Positions 16,957-25,578 of a DNA stretch of 64,000 bases are shown here, piece after piece; the stretch's first letter is position 1, and each line of letters opens with the position of its first letter. The position numbers and the translations under genes were made by a program. Origin of the DNA: Nocardiopsis sp. MG754419 (GTDB taxonomy: Bacteria > Actinomycetota > Actinomycetes > Streptosporangiales > Streptosporangiaceae); the NCBI RefSeq assembly GCF_018207095.1, contig NZ_QOCZ01000001.1, positions 41,981 through 105,980 of the forward strand, written 5' to 3'. The notes under the pieces were generated by a model. That model saw only the letters and a list, made by a program, of their open reading frames with translations, made no database searches and was not told the DNA's origin.

Positions 16957-18141
16957 ATGAGCCGCACCATTCTCGACGTGCACGTGTTGCAGACCGTGCC
17001 GCCCAGCAACCTCAACCGTGACGACACCGGCGCCCCCAAGACCGCCCTCTTCGGCGGCGCGCGCCGTTCCCGTGTCTCCAGCCAGGCGTGGAAGCGCGCC
17101 ACCCGGCTGGCCTTCGACGCCCTGCTCGCCCCCCAGGAACTGGGGACCCGTACCAAGCGCGTGGCCGAACTGATCGCCACACGCATCCGGGAAATCGACA
17201 CCTCTATCGAGGAGCCGGAGGCGCTCACCCTCGCGGCCGAGACCGTCCAGGTCGCCACCGGCTCCAGGGTCGAGCCGCCCAAGCGCAAGGTCGACGCCGC
17301 CAAGAAGAACGGCGAGCCCTCGCCCGCACCCGAGTCGGCCTACCTCATGTTCCTCAGCGCCCGACAGCGCGACGCGCTCGCCCGGATCGCCGTCGACGGC
17401 AAGGACGACATCAAGGCCTTCCTCAAGGACAAGGACAACAAGGCGCGCGCCAAGTCCGCCGCCGACACCCTGCACTCGGTGGACATCGCTCTGTTCGGGC
17501 GGATGGTCGCCGACGGGGCCGACGTCAACGTGGACGCCGCGGCCCAGGTCGCGCACGCCATCAGTGTCCACACGGTGGAGAACGAGTCGGACTACTTCAC
17601 CGCGGTCGACGACAGGAACCCGGAGGAGGAGACCGGTGCCGGGATGATCGGCACCGTCGAGTTCAACTCCGCCACCCTCTACCGGTACGCGGCGGTCGAC
17701 GTCGACCTGCTCCGCAAGAACCTGGGGGAGGGGCTGCGCGAGGACGAGCCCGTCACCGAGCCGCTCCGCCGAGCGGTCGAGGCCTTCGTTCGTGGTTTCG
17801 TCGAATCGCTGCCCACCGGAAAGATCAACACCTTCGGCAACCACACCCTGCCCGACGCGGTCATCGTCAAGCTGCGCGGCGCACGACCGATCAGCTTCGT
17901 GGGGGCCTTCGAGGAGCCGGTCGACGCCCGGGACGGTCACGTCGCCCAGGCGAGTGCGCGCCTGGCCGAGTACGTTCCGCAGATCGAACGGGCCTTCGGG
18001 GCCGCCGATGACGTCGACACCTGGGTGGTGCGGGTGGGGGAGCGCACCGCCAAGTTGTCCGGGTTGGGCGCCGACGTGACCCTCCCCGAACTCGTCGAGC
18101 AGGTCGGTGCCGCCGTCGCGCAGCGTCAGGACCCCCGGTGA
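16957..18141 (+). CDS. casC: Cascade backbone protein Cas7e (Cse4/CasC)
   Basis: 394 residues from ATG 16957 (a longer frame upstream adds an improbable Arg-rich tail). The N-terminus ILDVHVLQTVPPSNLNRDDTGAPKTA and the segment RSRVSSQAWKRATR are characteristic, as is SVDIALFGRMVAD. Six copies form the crRNA-binding backbone. A 155-bp gap separates it from casB, the only sizeable gap in the operon; the gap holds no gene. Confidence 0.95.
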   Translation: MSRTILDVHVLQTVPPSNLNRDDTGAPKTALFGGARRSRVSSQAWKRATRLAFDALLAPQELGTRTKRVAELIATRIREIDTSIEEPEALTLAAETVQVATGSRVEPPKRKVDAAKKNGEPSPAPESAYLMFLSARQRDALARIAVDGKDDIKAFLKDKDNKARAKSAADTLHSVDIALFGRMVADGADVNVDAAAQVAHAISVHTVENESDYFTAVDDRNPEEETGAGMIGTVEFNSATLYRYAAVDVDLLRKNLGEGLREDEPVTEPLRRAVEAFVRGFVESLPTGKINTFGNHTLPDAVIVKLRGARPISFVGAFEEPVDARDGHVAQASARLAEYVPQIERAFGAADDVDTWVVRVGERTAKLSGLGADVTLPELVEQVGAAVAQRQDPR

Positions 18142-18893
18142 GCGGCTCCGTCCCCGCGACGACCGCAACGCTCACCCTGCCCTTGGTGTTCGCCGGCCCG
18201 CTCCAGTCCTGGGGTTCGGCCTCGCGCTTCTCCCGACGCGGCACGGAGAACGCGCCCACCAAGAGCGGGGTGATCGGGCTGCTCGCCGCCGCTCTCGGTC
18301 GCGATCGTACGGCCGACCTGGCCGATCTGGCCGCGCTGCGGTTCGGGGTGCGTGTGGACCAGCCCGGAACCCGGGTGCGGGACTACCAGACCGCCCACCA
18401 CCTGGTCACCGACGTGTCCATGCCGGTGTCCGAGCGCTTCTACCTGTCCGACGCGGTGTTCGTGGCGGCGGTGGAAGGCGACCCCGAGCTGGTCGGTGAG
18501 TTGTACGGCGCGGTGCGTGCACCGGTCTACCTGCCCTACCTCGGTCGACGCTCCTGCCCGCCCTCGCGCCCGGTCGACCTGGGCGCACCGGTGGCCGGTT
18601 CCGTGGAGGACACGCTGCGGGACCAGCCGTGGCAGGCCTCGCCCTGGTACCGGCGGCGGCGTGGTCGGACAGCGTCGCCTCGGGTCGAGCTGACCACGCT
18701 CGTGGACGCCGCGCCCGGCGACGGCGGAGCCGATGCCGCGCGCGACCTGCCGCTCAGCTTCGACCCTCGTCACCGGCGTTACGGCATGCGCACGGTACGG
18801 CCGGACTCGGTGACGGTCATCGACCCCGGCGCGCACGCGCACCGCGCGGCGGCACCCGCCCACGACCCCCTGTCCGCGCTGGGAGACGACTGA
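18138..18893 (+). CDS. casD: Cas5e (CasD)
   Basis: 251 residues, GTGA overlap with casC. The N-terminal RAMP strand reads LPLVFAGPLQSWGSASRFS and is followed by TENAPTKSGVIGLLAAALG, both diagnostic of Cas5e. It caps the 5-prime handle of the crRNA and contacts the large subunit. Position between cas7 and cas6e matches the canonical order. Confidence 0.95.
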   Translation: MSGSVPATTATLTLPLVFAGPLQSWGSASRFSRRGTENAPTKSGVIGLLAAALGRDRTADLADLAALRFGVRVDQPGTRVRDYQTAHHLVTDVSMPVSERFYLSDAVFVAAVEGDPELVGELYGAVRAPVYLPYLGRRSCPPSRPVDLGAPVAGSVEDTLRDQPWQASPWYRRRRGRTASPRVELTTLVDAAPGDGGADAARDLPLSFDPRHRRYGMRTVRPDSVTVIDPGAHAHRAAAPAHDPLSALGDD

Positions 18894-19642
18894 TGTACCT
18901 CACCCGATTCCGTGTCAACACCCACCGGTCCGGTGCGCGCAAACTCCTGTCCTCACCCCAGGCCATGCACGCCGCCGTGTTGGGCGGCTTCCCCGACCTG
19001 CTGCCCAGCGCCGCCGAGAGCGACACCGGGGCCGGTGGATCCGGCGGACCCCGGGTGCTCTGGCGGGTGGACCGCAACGCCACGGCGGAGGTGTTCCTCT
19101 ACGTCGTGAGCCCTGAACGGCCCGAACTCACGCACCTCGTCGAACAGGCGGGGTGGCCCCACGCGGACGAGGGGTCGGGGTGGCGTAGCCACGACTACGC
19201 CGGCTTCCTCGATCGGATCGAAGCGGGACAGAACTGGTCGTTCCGATTGACGGCCAACCCCGTGCACAGCATCCGACGCAAGGACGGGGAGCCGACCAAG
19301 CCGACCGCACACGTCACCCCACGCCACCAGGTGGGATGGCTGCTCAAGAAACAGGAGCGGTGCGGTTTCGAGGTGCTGCGCGCCACGGACCCGGACCCGG
19401 CCATGCCCGAGGTGGACGGCTACGACGTCCTGGTGCGCGAGCGCGACAGTGCGGGTTTCGACAAGGCCGATCCTCGTCCGGAGCGCAAGGGCCGACGCAT
19501 GAGGGTGCCCGTGGTCACCGCCACGTTCGACGGCAGGCTGACCGTCACCGATCCCGAAGCGCTGCGCCGTGCGTTGACGTCCGGTATCGGCCGCGCCAAG
19601 GCCTACGGCTGTGGACTGCTGACCTTGGCGCCGGTGACCTGA
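18893..19642 (+). CDS. casE: crRNA endonuclease Cas6e (CasE/Cse3)
   Basis: 249 residues; the ATG overlaps the casD stop (TGATG). MYLTRFRVN opens the first ferredoxin-like RAMP domain. H26 within QAMHAAVLGGFP corresponds to the catalytic His26 of Thermus Cse3. The glycine-rich loop GIGRAKAYGCGLLTLAP is at the C-terminus. It cuts at the base of the repeat hairpin CCCCGC-GCAC-GCGGGG, leaving the 8-nt handle ATGGACCC. Confidence 0.95.
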   Translation: MYLTRFRVNTHRSGARKLLSSPQAMHAAVLGGFPDLLPSAAESDTGAGGSGGPRVLWRVDRNATAEVFLYVVSPERPELTHLVEQAGWPHADEGSGWRSHDYAGFLDRIEAGQNWSFRLTANPVHSIRRKDGEPTKPTAHVTPRHQVGWLLKKQERCGFEVLRATDPDPAMPEVDGYDVLVRERDSAGFDKADPRPERKGRRMRVPVVTATFDGRLTVTDPEALRRALTSGIGRAKAYGCGLLTLAPVT

Positions 19643-20577
19643 TGGCCACGGCGGGGAAACGGGGTGCCCTGACTCCGAGTCAGCTCACCAGGGTCGGTGA
19701 TCGGAGCTCGTTCGTCTATCTCGAACGGTGCGTGATCCATCGCGAGGACAACGCCATCACCGCCGAGGACGGGGAGGGCGTTCGGCACATCCCGTCCGCG
19801 ACGATCGGAGTTCTGCTTCTCGGGCCGGGCACCAGGGTCACCCATCAGGCGATGTCCCTCTTGGGCGACAGCGGAACCGGCGTGGTGTGGGTCGGCGAAC
19901 ACGGGGTGCGCTACTACTCGGGCGGGCGCGCCCTGACCCGATCCTCGACGTTGGTCGAAGCCCAGGCCAAGGCCTGGGCCAACATGAGGACCCGGCTCAA
20001 CGTGGCTCGGGAGATGTACCTCACGCGCTTTCCCGGTGAAGACGTCGAGGGGCGCAACCGGAGGGAGCTGCTCGGTCTGGAGGGCGACCGGGTCAAGGAG
20101 TGTTACCGGAAACAGGCCGCCCGCACCGGCGTGGAATGGCGGGGGCGGAAGTTCACCCCGGGCGACTTCGCGGCGGGCGACCCGCCCAATCAGGCCGTCA
20201 CCGCGGCCGCGCAATGCTTCTACGGCATCGCGCAATCCGTGGTCGCCGCACTCGGGTGTACCCCGGGTTTGGGGTTCGTCCACTCGGGTCACGAGCAGTC
20301 CTTCGTGCTGGACGTGGCCGATCTGTACAAGGTCGAGGTGGCGATTCCGGTGGCCTTCGACGTGGTCGCGGAGAGCGATGAGGACGTGGGTGCCAGGACC
20401 CGCAGGGCACTCCGTGATCGCGTCCATGAACGCGGTCTCCTCGACAGGTGCGTGGCCGACATCAAGCGTCTGCTGCTTCCCCGCGGGGCGGACGTGGAGG
20501 AGACGGACCGTGTCGGTCTTCAGACCGACCGCGGGCCGGACATCGAGTCCGGCCGGAACCTCGGGGTGATCTGGTGA
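19642..20577 (+). CDS. cas1: CRISPR adaptation integrase Cas1 (type I-E)
   Basis: 311 residues, ATG overlapping the casE stop by one base. Metal-site residues align with E. coli Cas1: E147 in GLEGDRVK, H214 in GFVHSGHEQS, D224 and D227 in LDVADLYK. With Cas2 it inserts new spacers at the leader end of the array. An extended polar C-terminus follows the catalytic core. All catalytic residues are present, so adaptation is probably functional. Confidence 0.96.
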   Translation: MATAGKRGALTPSQLTRVGDRSSFVYLERCVIHREDNAITAEDGEGVRHIPSATIGVLLLGPGTRVTHQAMSLLGDSGTGVVWVGEHGVRYYSGGRALTRSSTLVEAQAKAWANMRTRLNVAREMYLTRFPGEDVEGRNRRELLGLEGDRVKECYRKQAARTGVEWRGRKFTPGDFAAGDPPNQAVTAAAQCFYGIAQSVVAALGCTPGLGFVHSGHEQSFVLDVADLYKVEVAIPVAFDVVAESDEDVGARTRRALRDRVHERGLLDRCVADIKRLLLPRGADVEETDRVGLQTDRGPDIESGRNLGVIW

Positions 20578-20918
20578 CCGTCATCATCCTCACGAACTGC
20601 CCCTCGGGCTTGCGCGGTCTGCTCACGAGGTGGTTGTTGCAGATCGCGCCGACGGTGTTCATCGGCAAGCCCTCCGCTCGGGTGCGCCAGGTTCTGTGGG
20701 ACGAGGTGCACGAGTACGCGGGCAATGGCAGGGCGCTTCTCGTGTACACGACCAATAGTGAACAGGGGTTCGCCTTCGAGACGTTTGAGCACACGTGGAG
20801 ACCGGTGGACCACGAGGGGATGACGCTCATCGAGCGCCCCAAGAATCAGGAGAAGGCGATCGCCACCCCCAAGAAGGGGTGGAGCAAGGCCTCGAAACGC
20901 CGCCGTTTCGCCAAGTAG
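20574..20918 (+). CDS. cas2: CRISPR adaptation protein Cas2 (type I-E)
   Basis: 114 residues from GTG 20574, overlapping the cas1 stop. The protein opens VTVIILTNCPSGLRGLLTRWL and has the I-E block PTVFIGKPSARVRQVLW; the basic tail KKGWSKASKRRRF is longer than in E. coli. It forms the dimer at the centre of the Cas1-Cas2 integrase. The CRISPR leader begins directly after its stop codon. Confidence 0.95.
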   Translation: MTVIILTNCPSGLRGLLTRWLLQIAPTVFIGKPSARVRQVLWDEVHEYAGNGRALLVYTTNSEQGFAFETFEHTWRPVDHEGMTLIERPKNQEKAIATPKKGWSKASKRRRFAK

Positions 20919-21008
20919 GAAGCTCTGGGAAGTTTGTAACTTATGTCCAATTCGCAACAATGTGCAGATTCGGCCCTGTTCCGCGGATAACGTCGCAGGT
21001 CAGCGAGA
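20919..21008 (+). promoter_or_regulatory. CRISPR leader of the main array
   Basis: A 90-bp, relatively AT-rich segment between cas2 and repeat one, containing AAGTTTGTAACTTATG. Its last 60 bases are shared with the leader at 10150-10217. It should hold the array promoter and the integration signal. Confidence 0.75.
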
Positions 21009-21647
21009 CTGCTCCCCGCGCACGCGGGGATGGACCCAGGTCCAGGTCCTGTGGGGACAGGTGCCAGGTCTGCTCCCCGCGCACGCGGGGATGGACCCAC
21101 CACCAGCTACGACGAGGCGGCGGCGCTGATCTGCTCCCCGCGCACGCGGGGATGGACCCTCGCGGAGCGCAGGAATGCGGTTGAGCGATTCCTGCTCCCC
21201 GCGCACGCGGGGATGGACCCGAAGAACGCCCCCGGACGGTGTTGCACCACCGCTGCTCCCCGCGCACGCGGGGATGGACCCAGCACCGCCCGCACGTTCG
21301 CCGGGTACTACCGCTGCTCCCCGCGCACGCGGGGATGGACCCACCGACGACGCCCCCGACCTGGACGGCGTCATCTGCTCCCCGCGCACGCGGGGATGGA
21401 CCCGCCGCCAAGGTCGCCATCACCAGACGGCCACCCTGCTCCCCGCGCACGCGGGGATGGACCCGAAGCCACCGAAGGGCCGCTGCACATCGAGGTCTGC
21501 TCCCCGCGCACGCGGGGATGGACCCCGGGACTTGATCAGGTTCCAGAGCGTCTGCCCCTGCTCCCCGCGCACGCGGGGATGGACCCTCCTCGGTGTCTTC
21601 GGCGTTCGCGATCTCGTTCTGCTCCCCGCGCACGCGGGGTTGAGGCC
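21009..21647 (+). CRISPR. Main type I-E CRISPR array, 11 repeats, 10 spacers
   Basis: Repeats of 29 bp start at 21009, 21070, 21131, 21192, 21253, 21314, 21375, 21436, 21497, 21558 and 21619: a strict 61-bp period, so every spacer is 32 bp. The first ten repeats are identical, with the hairpin CCCCGC-GCAC-GCGGGG and tail ATGGACCC. The eleventh is degenerate after the stem (GGTTGAGGCC), the normal leader-distal end. All spacers are GC-rich, and none matches another part of the window by eye. Identical repeats plus intact cas1 and cas2 indicate a live array. Confidence 0.97.
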
Positions 21648-21669
21648 ACAATCGTCACCGCCCAGAGGG

Positions 21670-22365
21670 TCAGAGTTGGGCGCGGACGCCGGTCTCGCGG
21701 GCCAGGCCGGTGATCTGGTCGCCGATGTCGTGGCGGGTGGCCAGGCGCCCGTCACCGCGACGCAGCAGCGGCAGCACCGAGTGCCCTCGGGCGTCCTCCA
21801 ACTCCAGCGCCAGGGCGGTGTACAGCGCCAGCAGTGCCAGCACCAGCCCGGCCACCCCGGAGACCGTCTCCATCATGCTCGAACCGGTCAGTTCCGCCAT
21901 CCCGGTGAGGGAGAACCGCAGGCCGCTCCCGACCATCACGAACGCCACGACGAGCTTCTGTGTAGCCCCGGCGATCGGCACCAGCACCGCGATGCCCGCG
22001 ACGATGAGCAGCACCCCGAGGGCGGCGCTCTGGGTCTGTGGATCGACGGTCAGCTTGACCGTGCCGAACAGGGCCCAGGTGCACCCGAGCACCCCCATGC
22101 TGGTGCTGGCGACCGGATCCCTCGCCAGGATCCCGAAGATGGAGGCGAGCGCCATCAGGGGAACGGTGATGATCAGCGCGGCCATGGCCACGATCACCGT
22201 CTCGTCCTCGGGGATGATGCCGAGTTGCAGCGCGCTGAACCCGGTGGTCGCGATGGCCACTCCGAGGAAACCCAGGGGCAGCGGTGAGCCCATGGGTCGC
22301 AGCATGATGCGGACCATCGAGTGATGGTCCGTCCGCGTCTTCTCGTTGCTGCGATCCTCGTTCAT
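21670..22365 (-). CDS. Probable GPR1/FUN34/YaaH-type (acetate or succinate) membrane transporter
   Basis: 231 residues from ATG 22365, with AAGGAGG upstream. Six hydrophobic segments are readable after a short polar start. The first begins SPLPLGFLGVAIATTGFSALQLG, which resembles the NPAPLGL motif of the GPR1/FUN34/YaaH family of acetate-succinate channels. The cytoplasmic tail of about 40 residues is polar. The family match is by motif only; a generic DUF308-like membrane protein is the alternative. It lies tail-on to the CRISPR array, only 23 bp from the last repeat. Confidence 0.5.
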   Translation of the reverse strand: MNEDRSNEKTRTDHHSMVRIMLRPMGSPLPLGFLGVAIATTGFSALQLGIIPEDETVIVAMAALIITVPLMALASIFGILARDPVASTSMGVLGCTWALFGTVKLTVDPQTQSAALGVLLIVAGIAVLVPIAGATQKLVVAFVMVGSGLRFSLTGMAELTGSSMMETVSGVAGLVLALLALYTALALELEDARGHSVLPLLRRGDGRLATRHDIGDQITGLARETGVRAQL

Positions 22366-22573
22366 GAAGCCTCCTTGATCTGGATATTCCTCCCCTTTGC
22401 CCGACTCATCGGCGCCTAACCGGACCGTGCGGAGACCGAGGGAGTGCCCGACCTGGACCGGGTCCGGCCGGTGCTCGGAGGGTGTTTGACTGGCAGTGGA
22501 CAGGGGCCGGGTGTCACCGGTCCTTCCGCTGGTCGTGGGGTCCGTTCTGCCTGGAGGGATGGAGGAGGCCGTC

Positions 22574-23401
22574 GTGGGTCCTCGAATCGGAGTCGTGGTC
22601 GGGAGCGGGTTGGTGGTGACGGCCCTGCTCGCCGCGTGCGCACCCGGCGCCGGGAACGCGGAGGGACTTCCTCCCGAGGGCGGGTTCGACTACCAACTGG
22701 GCGGCGCCTATCCGCCGCCCGACGGGGTCGAGATCGTCGTGCGCGACTCCTCGGTGGAGCCCGAGCCCGACCTGTACTCCGTCTGCTACGTCAACGGTTT
22801 CCAGACCCAGCCGGGCGACCTCGGGTTCTGGGAGGAGCGTGCCCCCGACGTGCTCCTGCGAGACGAGGGCGGGGACCCGGTCGCGGACCCCGGCTGGCCC
22901 GACGAGTACCTGCTCGACACCTCGACCGAGGAACTTCGTGAGCGGATCGCGGCTCTGCTCGACGACACCATCGCGCAGTGCGCCGAGGCCGGTTACGACG
23001 CGGTCGAGTTCGACAACCTGGACGCGTACCTGCGCTCGTATTCTGCTCTGACCAGCGATGACAATCTCGCGTTGGCGACGCTGCTGGTGGCCTCGGCGCA
23101 CGACCGGGGCATGGCGGCGGCCCAGAAGAACACCGTGGAGGAGGCCGAACGCGGTAAGGACGAGGTCGGCTTCGACTTCGCCATCACCGAGTCCTGCGCG
23201 GCGTGGTCGGAGTGCGGGGGCTACACCCGGGTGTACGGGGAGGAGAACGTGCTCGCCATCGAGTACCCGGAGGACCTGGACGAGGTCGATACCGACTTCG
23301 ACGCGGCGTGCGCCGTCACCGACACCCCTGCGAGGACGATCCTGCGCGACCTCGCTCTGGTGGCGGAGTCCGAACCCGGGTACGTGTACGCGACCTGTTG
23401 A
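22574..23401 (+). CDS. Secreted lipoprotein, GH114 endo-alpha-1,4-polygalactosaminidase-like
   Basis: 275 residues from GTG 22574, with GGAGGAGG upstream; ATG 22559 is an alternative. A signal peptide ends in the lipobox LLAACAP, so the protein is probably lipid-anchored outside the cell. The mature part fits the GH114 (TM1410-like) barrel: FDYQLGGAYPPPDGVEIVV, CYVNGFQTQPGD, GWPDEYLLD, then AEAGYDAVEFDNLDAY with the acidic residues used in catalysis. The known activity of the family is cleavage of galactosamine-rich exopolysaccharide such as Pel. Confidence 0.85.
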   Translation: MGPRIGVVVGSGLVVTALLAACAPGAGNAEGLPPEGGFDYQLGGAYPPPDGVEIVVRDSSVEPEPDLYSVCYVNGFQTQPGDLGFWEERAPDVLLRDEGGDPVADPGWPDEYLLDTSTEELRERIAALLDDTIAQCAEAGYDAVEFDNLDAYLRSYSALTSDDNLALATLLVASAHDRGMAAAQKNTVEEAERGKDEVGFDFAITESCAAWSECGGYTRVYGEENVLAIEYPEDLDEVDTDFDAACAVTDTPARTILRDLALVAESEPGYVYATC

Positions 23402-23488
23402 GCCGGACACGGCCCAGCGCGCGGGCGTGCCGGAGCGGGGCGGGGTACCGTGGTCGGGCCTCAATCACACGTCGGGAAGTGCGTAGAC

Positions 23489-23950
23489 ATGGCCCCCAAG
23501 ATCGCCACCAACACCAAGGTCGACCGCGACGGACTGCTGGAGTTCCTCCGCCCCCGGCACCGGGCGCTCCTCCTCACCCGCAAGGCCGACGGCTCCCCGC
23601 AGGCCTCGCCCGTGACCTGCGGGGTGGATGAAGAAGGACGCGTCGTGGTGTCCACCTACCCCGAGCGCGCCAAGGCCCGGAACGCCGGGAGGGACGCCCG
23701 GGTCAGTGTCGTCGTCCTCTCGGAGGACTTCGACGGCCCCTGGGTCCAGGTGGACGGCAGTGCCGAGGTCATCGACGGGGAGGACGCCGTCGAGCCGTTG
23801 GTCGAGTACTTCCGGGTGATCGCGGGCGAGCACCCGGACTGGGACGAGTACCGGGAGGCGATGCGCCGGCAGGGCAAGGCCCTGATCCGGGTCACCCCCG
23901 AGAGGTGGGGGCCGATCGCCACCGGTGGTTTCCCCGCCGACAAGGCCTGA
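23489..23950 (+). CDS. PPOX-class F420-dependent (or FMN) oxidoreductase
   Basis: 153 residues from ATG 23489. The split-barrel flavin-binding fold is seen in LEFLRPRHRALLLTRKADGSPQASPVTCGVDEEGRVVVSTYPERAKARN, then VQVDGSAEVIDG and a C-terminal RVTPERWGP block. Actinobacterial proteins with this spacing usually use cofactor F420 to reduce quinones, biliverdin or aflatoxin-like substrates. The cofactor is inferred from the subfamily. Confidence 0.85.
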   Translation: MAPKIATNTKVDRDGLLEFLRPRHRALLLTRKADGSPQASPVTCGVDEEGRVVVSTYPERAKARNAGRDARVSVVVLSEDFDGPWVQVDGSAEVIDGEDAVEPLVEYFRVIAGEHPDWDEYREAMRRQGKALIRVTPERWGPIATGGFPADKA

Positions 23951-24062
23951 GCGTCCTTCGGCGCGCCACGGGTGTGCACGTGTCCGGGCGTCGAGGGTTC
24001 CCGTCTCTCCGCGGCCGCCCGAACCCGGGCCGCCGGCAAGCCGAGGCTCTGAGGAGCGCGAT

Positions 24063-24371
24063 CTAACCGGCGGCCTCGGCGAAGGCGGCGGCCGACACCA
24101 CCGAGTCCGCTCCGAAGGCGACCTGCCCCACCGCCACCTCGGGCGGCACGGCGGCGCGCACCGCGGCCACCGCTGCGGCGCCGAAGCCGCCACAGAGTTC
24201 GACGAGTTTCACGCCCTCGGTCGCCGCGAGTTCCGCGGCGACCGAGGGTGCTTTGTCGGTGCCCGGTACCGGTACCAGTAGTGTGCGTTGGCCCGCCCGG
24301 TCGATGACGGTGCGGTCGGCGATGGGGTCGGTTCCGGGGTGTTCGAAAACGTAGGCCCAGGTGAGGCTCAT
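24063..24371 (-). CDS. DUF6506-like small protein
   Basis: 102 residues. The N-terminus SLTWAYVFEHPGTDP and the conserved VKLVELCGGFG block near residue 55 are like the DUF6506 family of small alpha/beta proteins of unknown function. No catalytic motif is apparent. The gene is monocistronic and runs toward the PPOX gene. Confidence 0.7.
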   Translation of the reverse strand: MSLTWAYVFEHPGTDPIADRTVIDRAGQRTLLVPVPGTDKAPSVAAELAATEGVKLVELCGGFGAAAVAAVRAAVPPEVAVGQVAFGADSVVSAAAFAEAAG

Positions 24372-24977
24372 GGCAGTCTCCTCGTCTCGTGTCCCCCGAA
24401 CCTAGGACCTCAAGCGGACTTCAGGTCAAGTCTGGTGGTGTCCGCTCTCGTCCATGGTCGTGGAACGAGGGTCGGTGCGCCGTTCGGACTGTGCCGCCCT
24501 GCCCTGTCCCGCCCTGTCCTGGCGGGGCCAACGCCGGGGCGACGTCCGGTGCGTGCGCCACCCGAGGTCCTGGTCGGCCCGCGTGCGGGGTCGGCGACGA
24601 CGGGTGGTCGCCCCGGAGTGCCCGGCGGGCGGGGGACCCCCGCCCCGAGTGGCACCGACCACCTCCGGGTGCAGGTCCGTGCGTGCACCCGCGCCCCGGT
24701 CGTCGGTCGTGTCACCGTGTCGGCGGTGGTCCGGATCACCTCGATCCTCTAAGGCGAGTTTTCCTACCTGCATGCTATTTTTTGTCCGGTCAAGAGTTCC
24801 CGCCGTCTGGCTCGGCAGGCGGGGCAGCAACCCTCGTACGGCGGTGGGGTGCTCCCGAGCAAGACCAGGCGCCCGAGGCCCCACGGGCGCAAGTGCTCTG
24901 CGGCGCGGCGCGGGTCCACCGCGTGGACCCGCGTGCCCACGGCCCCTCCCCGGCCGTCGGTTCCCGAGAGGAAGAAC
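24372..24977. other. Intergenic region, no gene seen
   Basis: About 600 bp of mostly very GC-rich sequence with overlapping frames but no coding motif or ribosome site. A short AT-rich patch at about 24755-24790 (GAGTTTTCCTACCTGC, then a T-run) is the likely promoter for the operon that follows. Upstream parts of the truncated binding-protein gene are not present here. Confidence 0.5.
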
Positions 24978-25547
24978 GTGTCCCAGTCTCCGACCCCGCC
25001 GGGCCTCCTGCCCGTGTCCGGTCCCGCCGTCGCCGCCGTCCTCGACCTCTACGCCCCGCAGACCAACGGTGTCGACAACGGCCCCAGCCTGCGCTTTCGC
25101 AACGAGATCCTGTCCGAACCGGAGGCCCGGCGCACGCTGGTGGCGGGGATCGACCGCCAGGAGGTCGTCGACACGATCTACATCGACCACCACCGCCTGG
25201 CCACGTCCTTCCTCAGCACCACCGCCGGAGGCCACGTCGACCGGTCCGCGCACCTGGAGTACGACCCCGACCACGCCGAGGAGCTTCTGGACGTCACCAT
25301 CCAGGCCTGGATCCTCGACCTGCTGGAGGACCTCCAGGAAGAACTCGGCCCGACCCACCTGTTCATCTCACACGACCTCGCGGTCGTACGGCGCCTCTCG
25401 CACACCCTCTCGGTGATGCGCGAGGGCAGGGTGGGGGAGTCGGGACTCACCGAGGAGATCTTCGCCGCACCGCGGCACACCTGCACGCGAGGCCTGATCG
25501 AGGCCGTCCCCGGTCGTCGCGAACCCGTGCCGCTCACCCTGCCCTGA
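24978..25547 (+). pseudogene. Deletion fusion of a peptide-binding protein and an ABC ATPase
   Basis: A 189-codon open frame from GTG 24978 with a good ribosome site (GAGAGGAAG). Residues up to about 100 match an internal part of a family 5 substrate-binding protein (EARRTLVAGIDRQEVVDTIY, HVDRSAHLEYDPDHAEELLD). From about residue 100 the sequence is the C-terminal part of an Opp/Dpp ATPase: LDVTIQAWILDLLEDLQ, the H-loop LFISHDLAVVR, and EEIFAAPRHTCTRGLIEAVPG. The junction falls in the shared LLD. Walker A, the signature and Walker B are all missing, as is the secretion signal. Both halves are non-functional, although the frame is open and still has translation signals. Confidence 0.75.
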
Positions 25548-25578
25548 CCGCCCCGCATCCCATCAAGGAGTACGGAAA

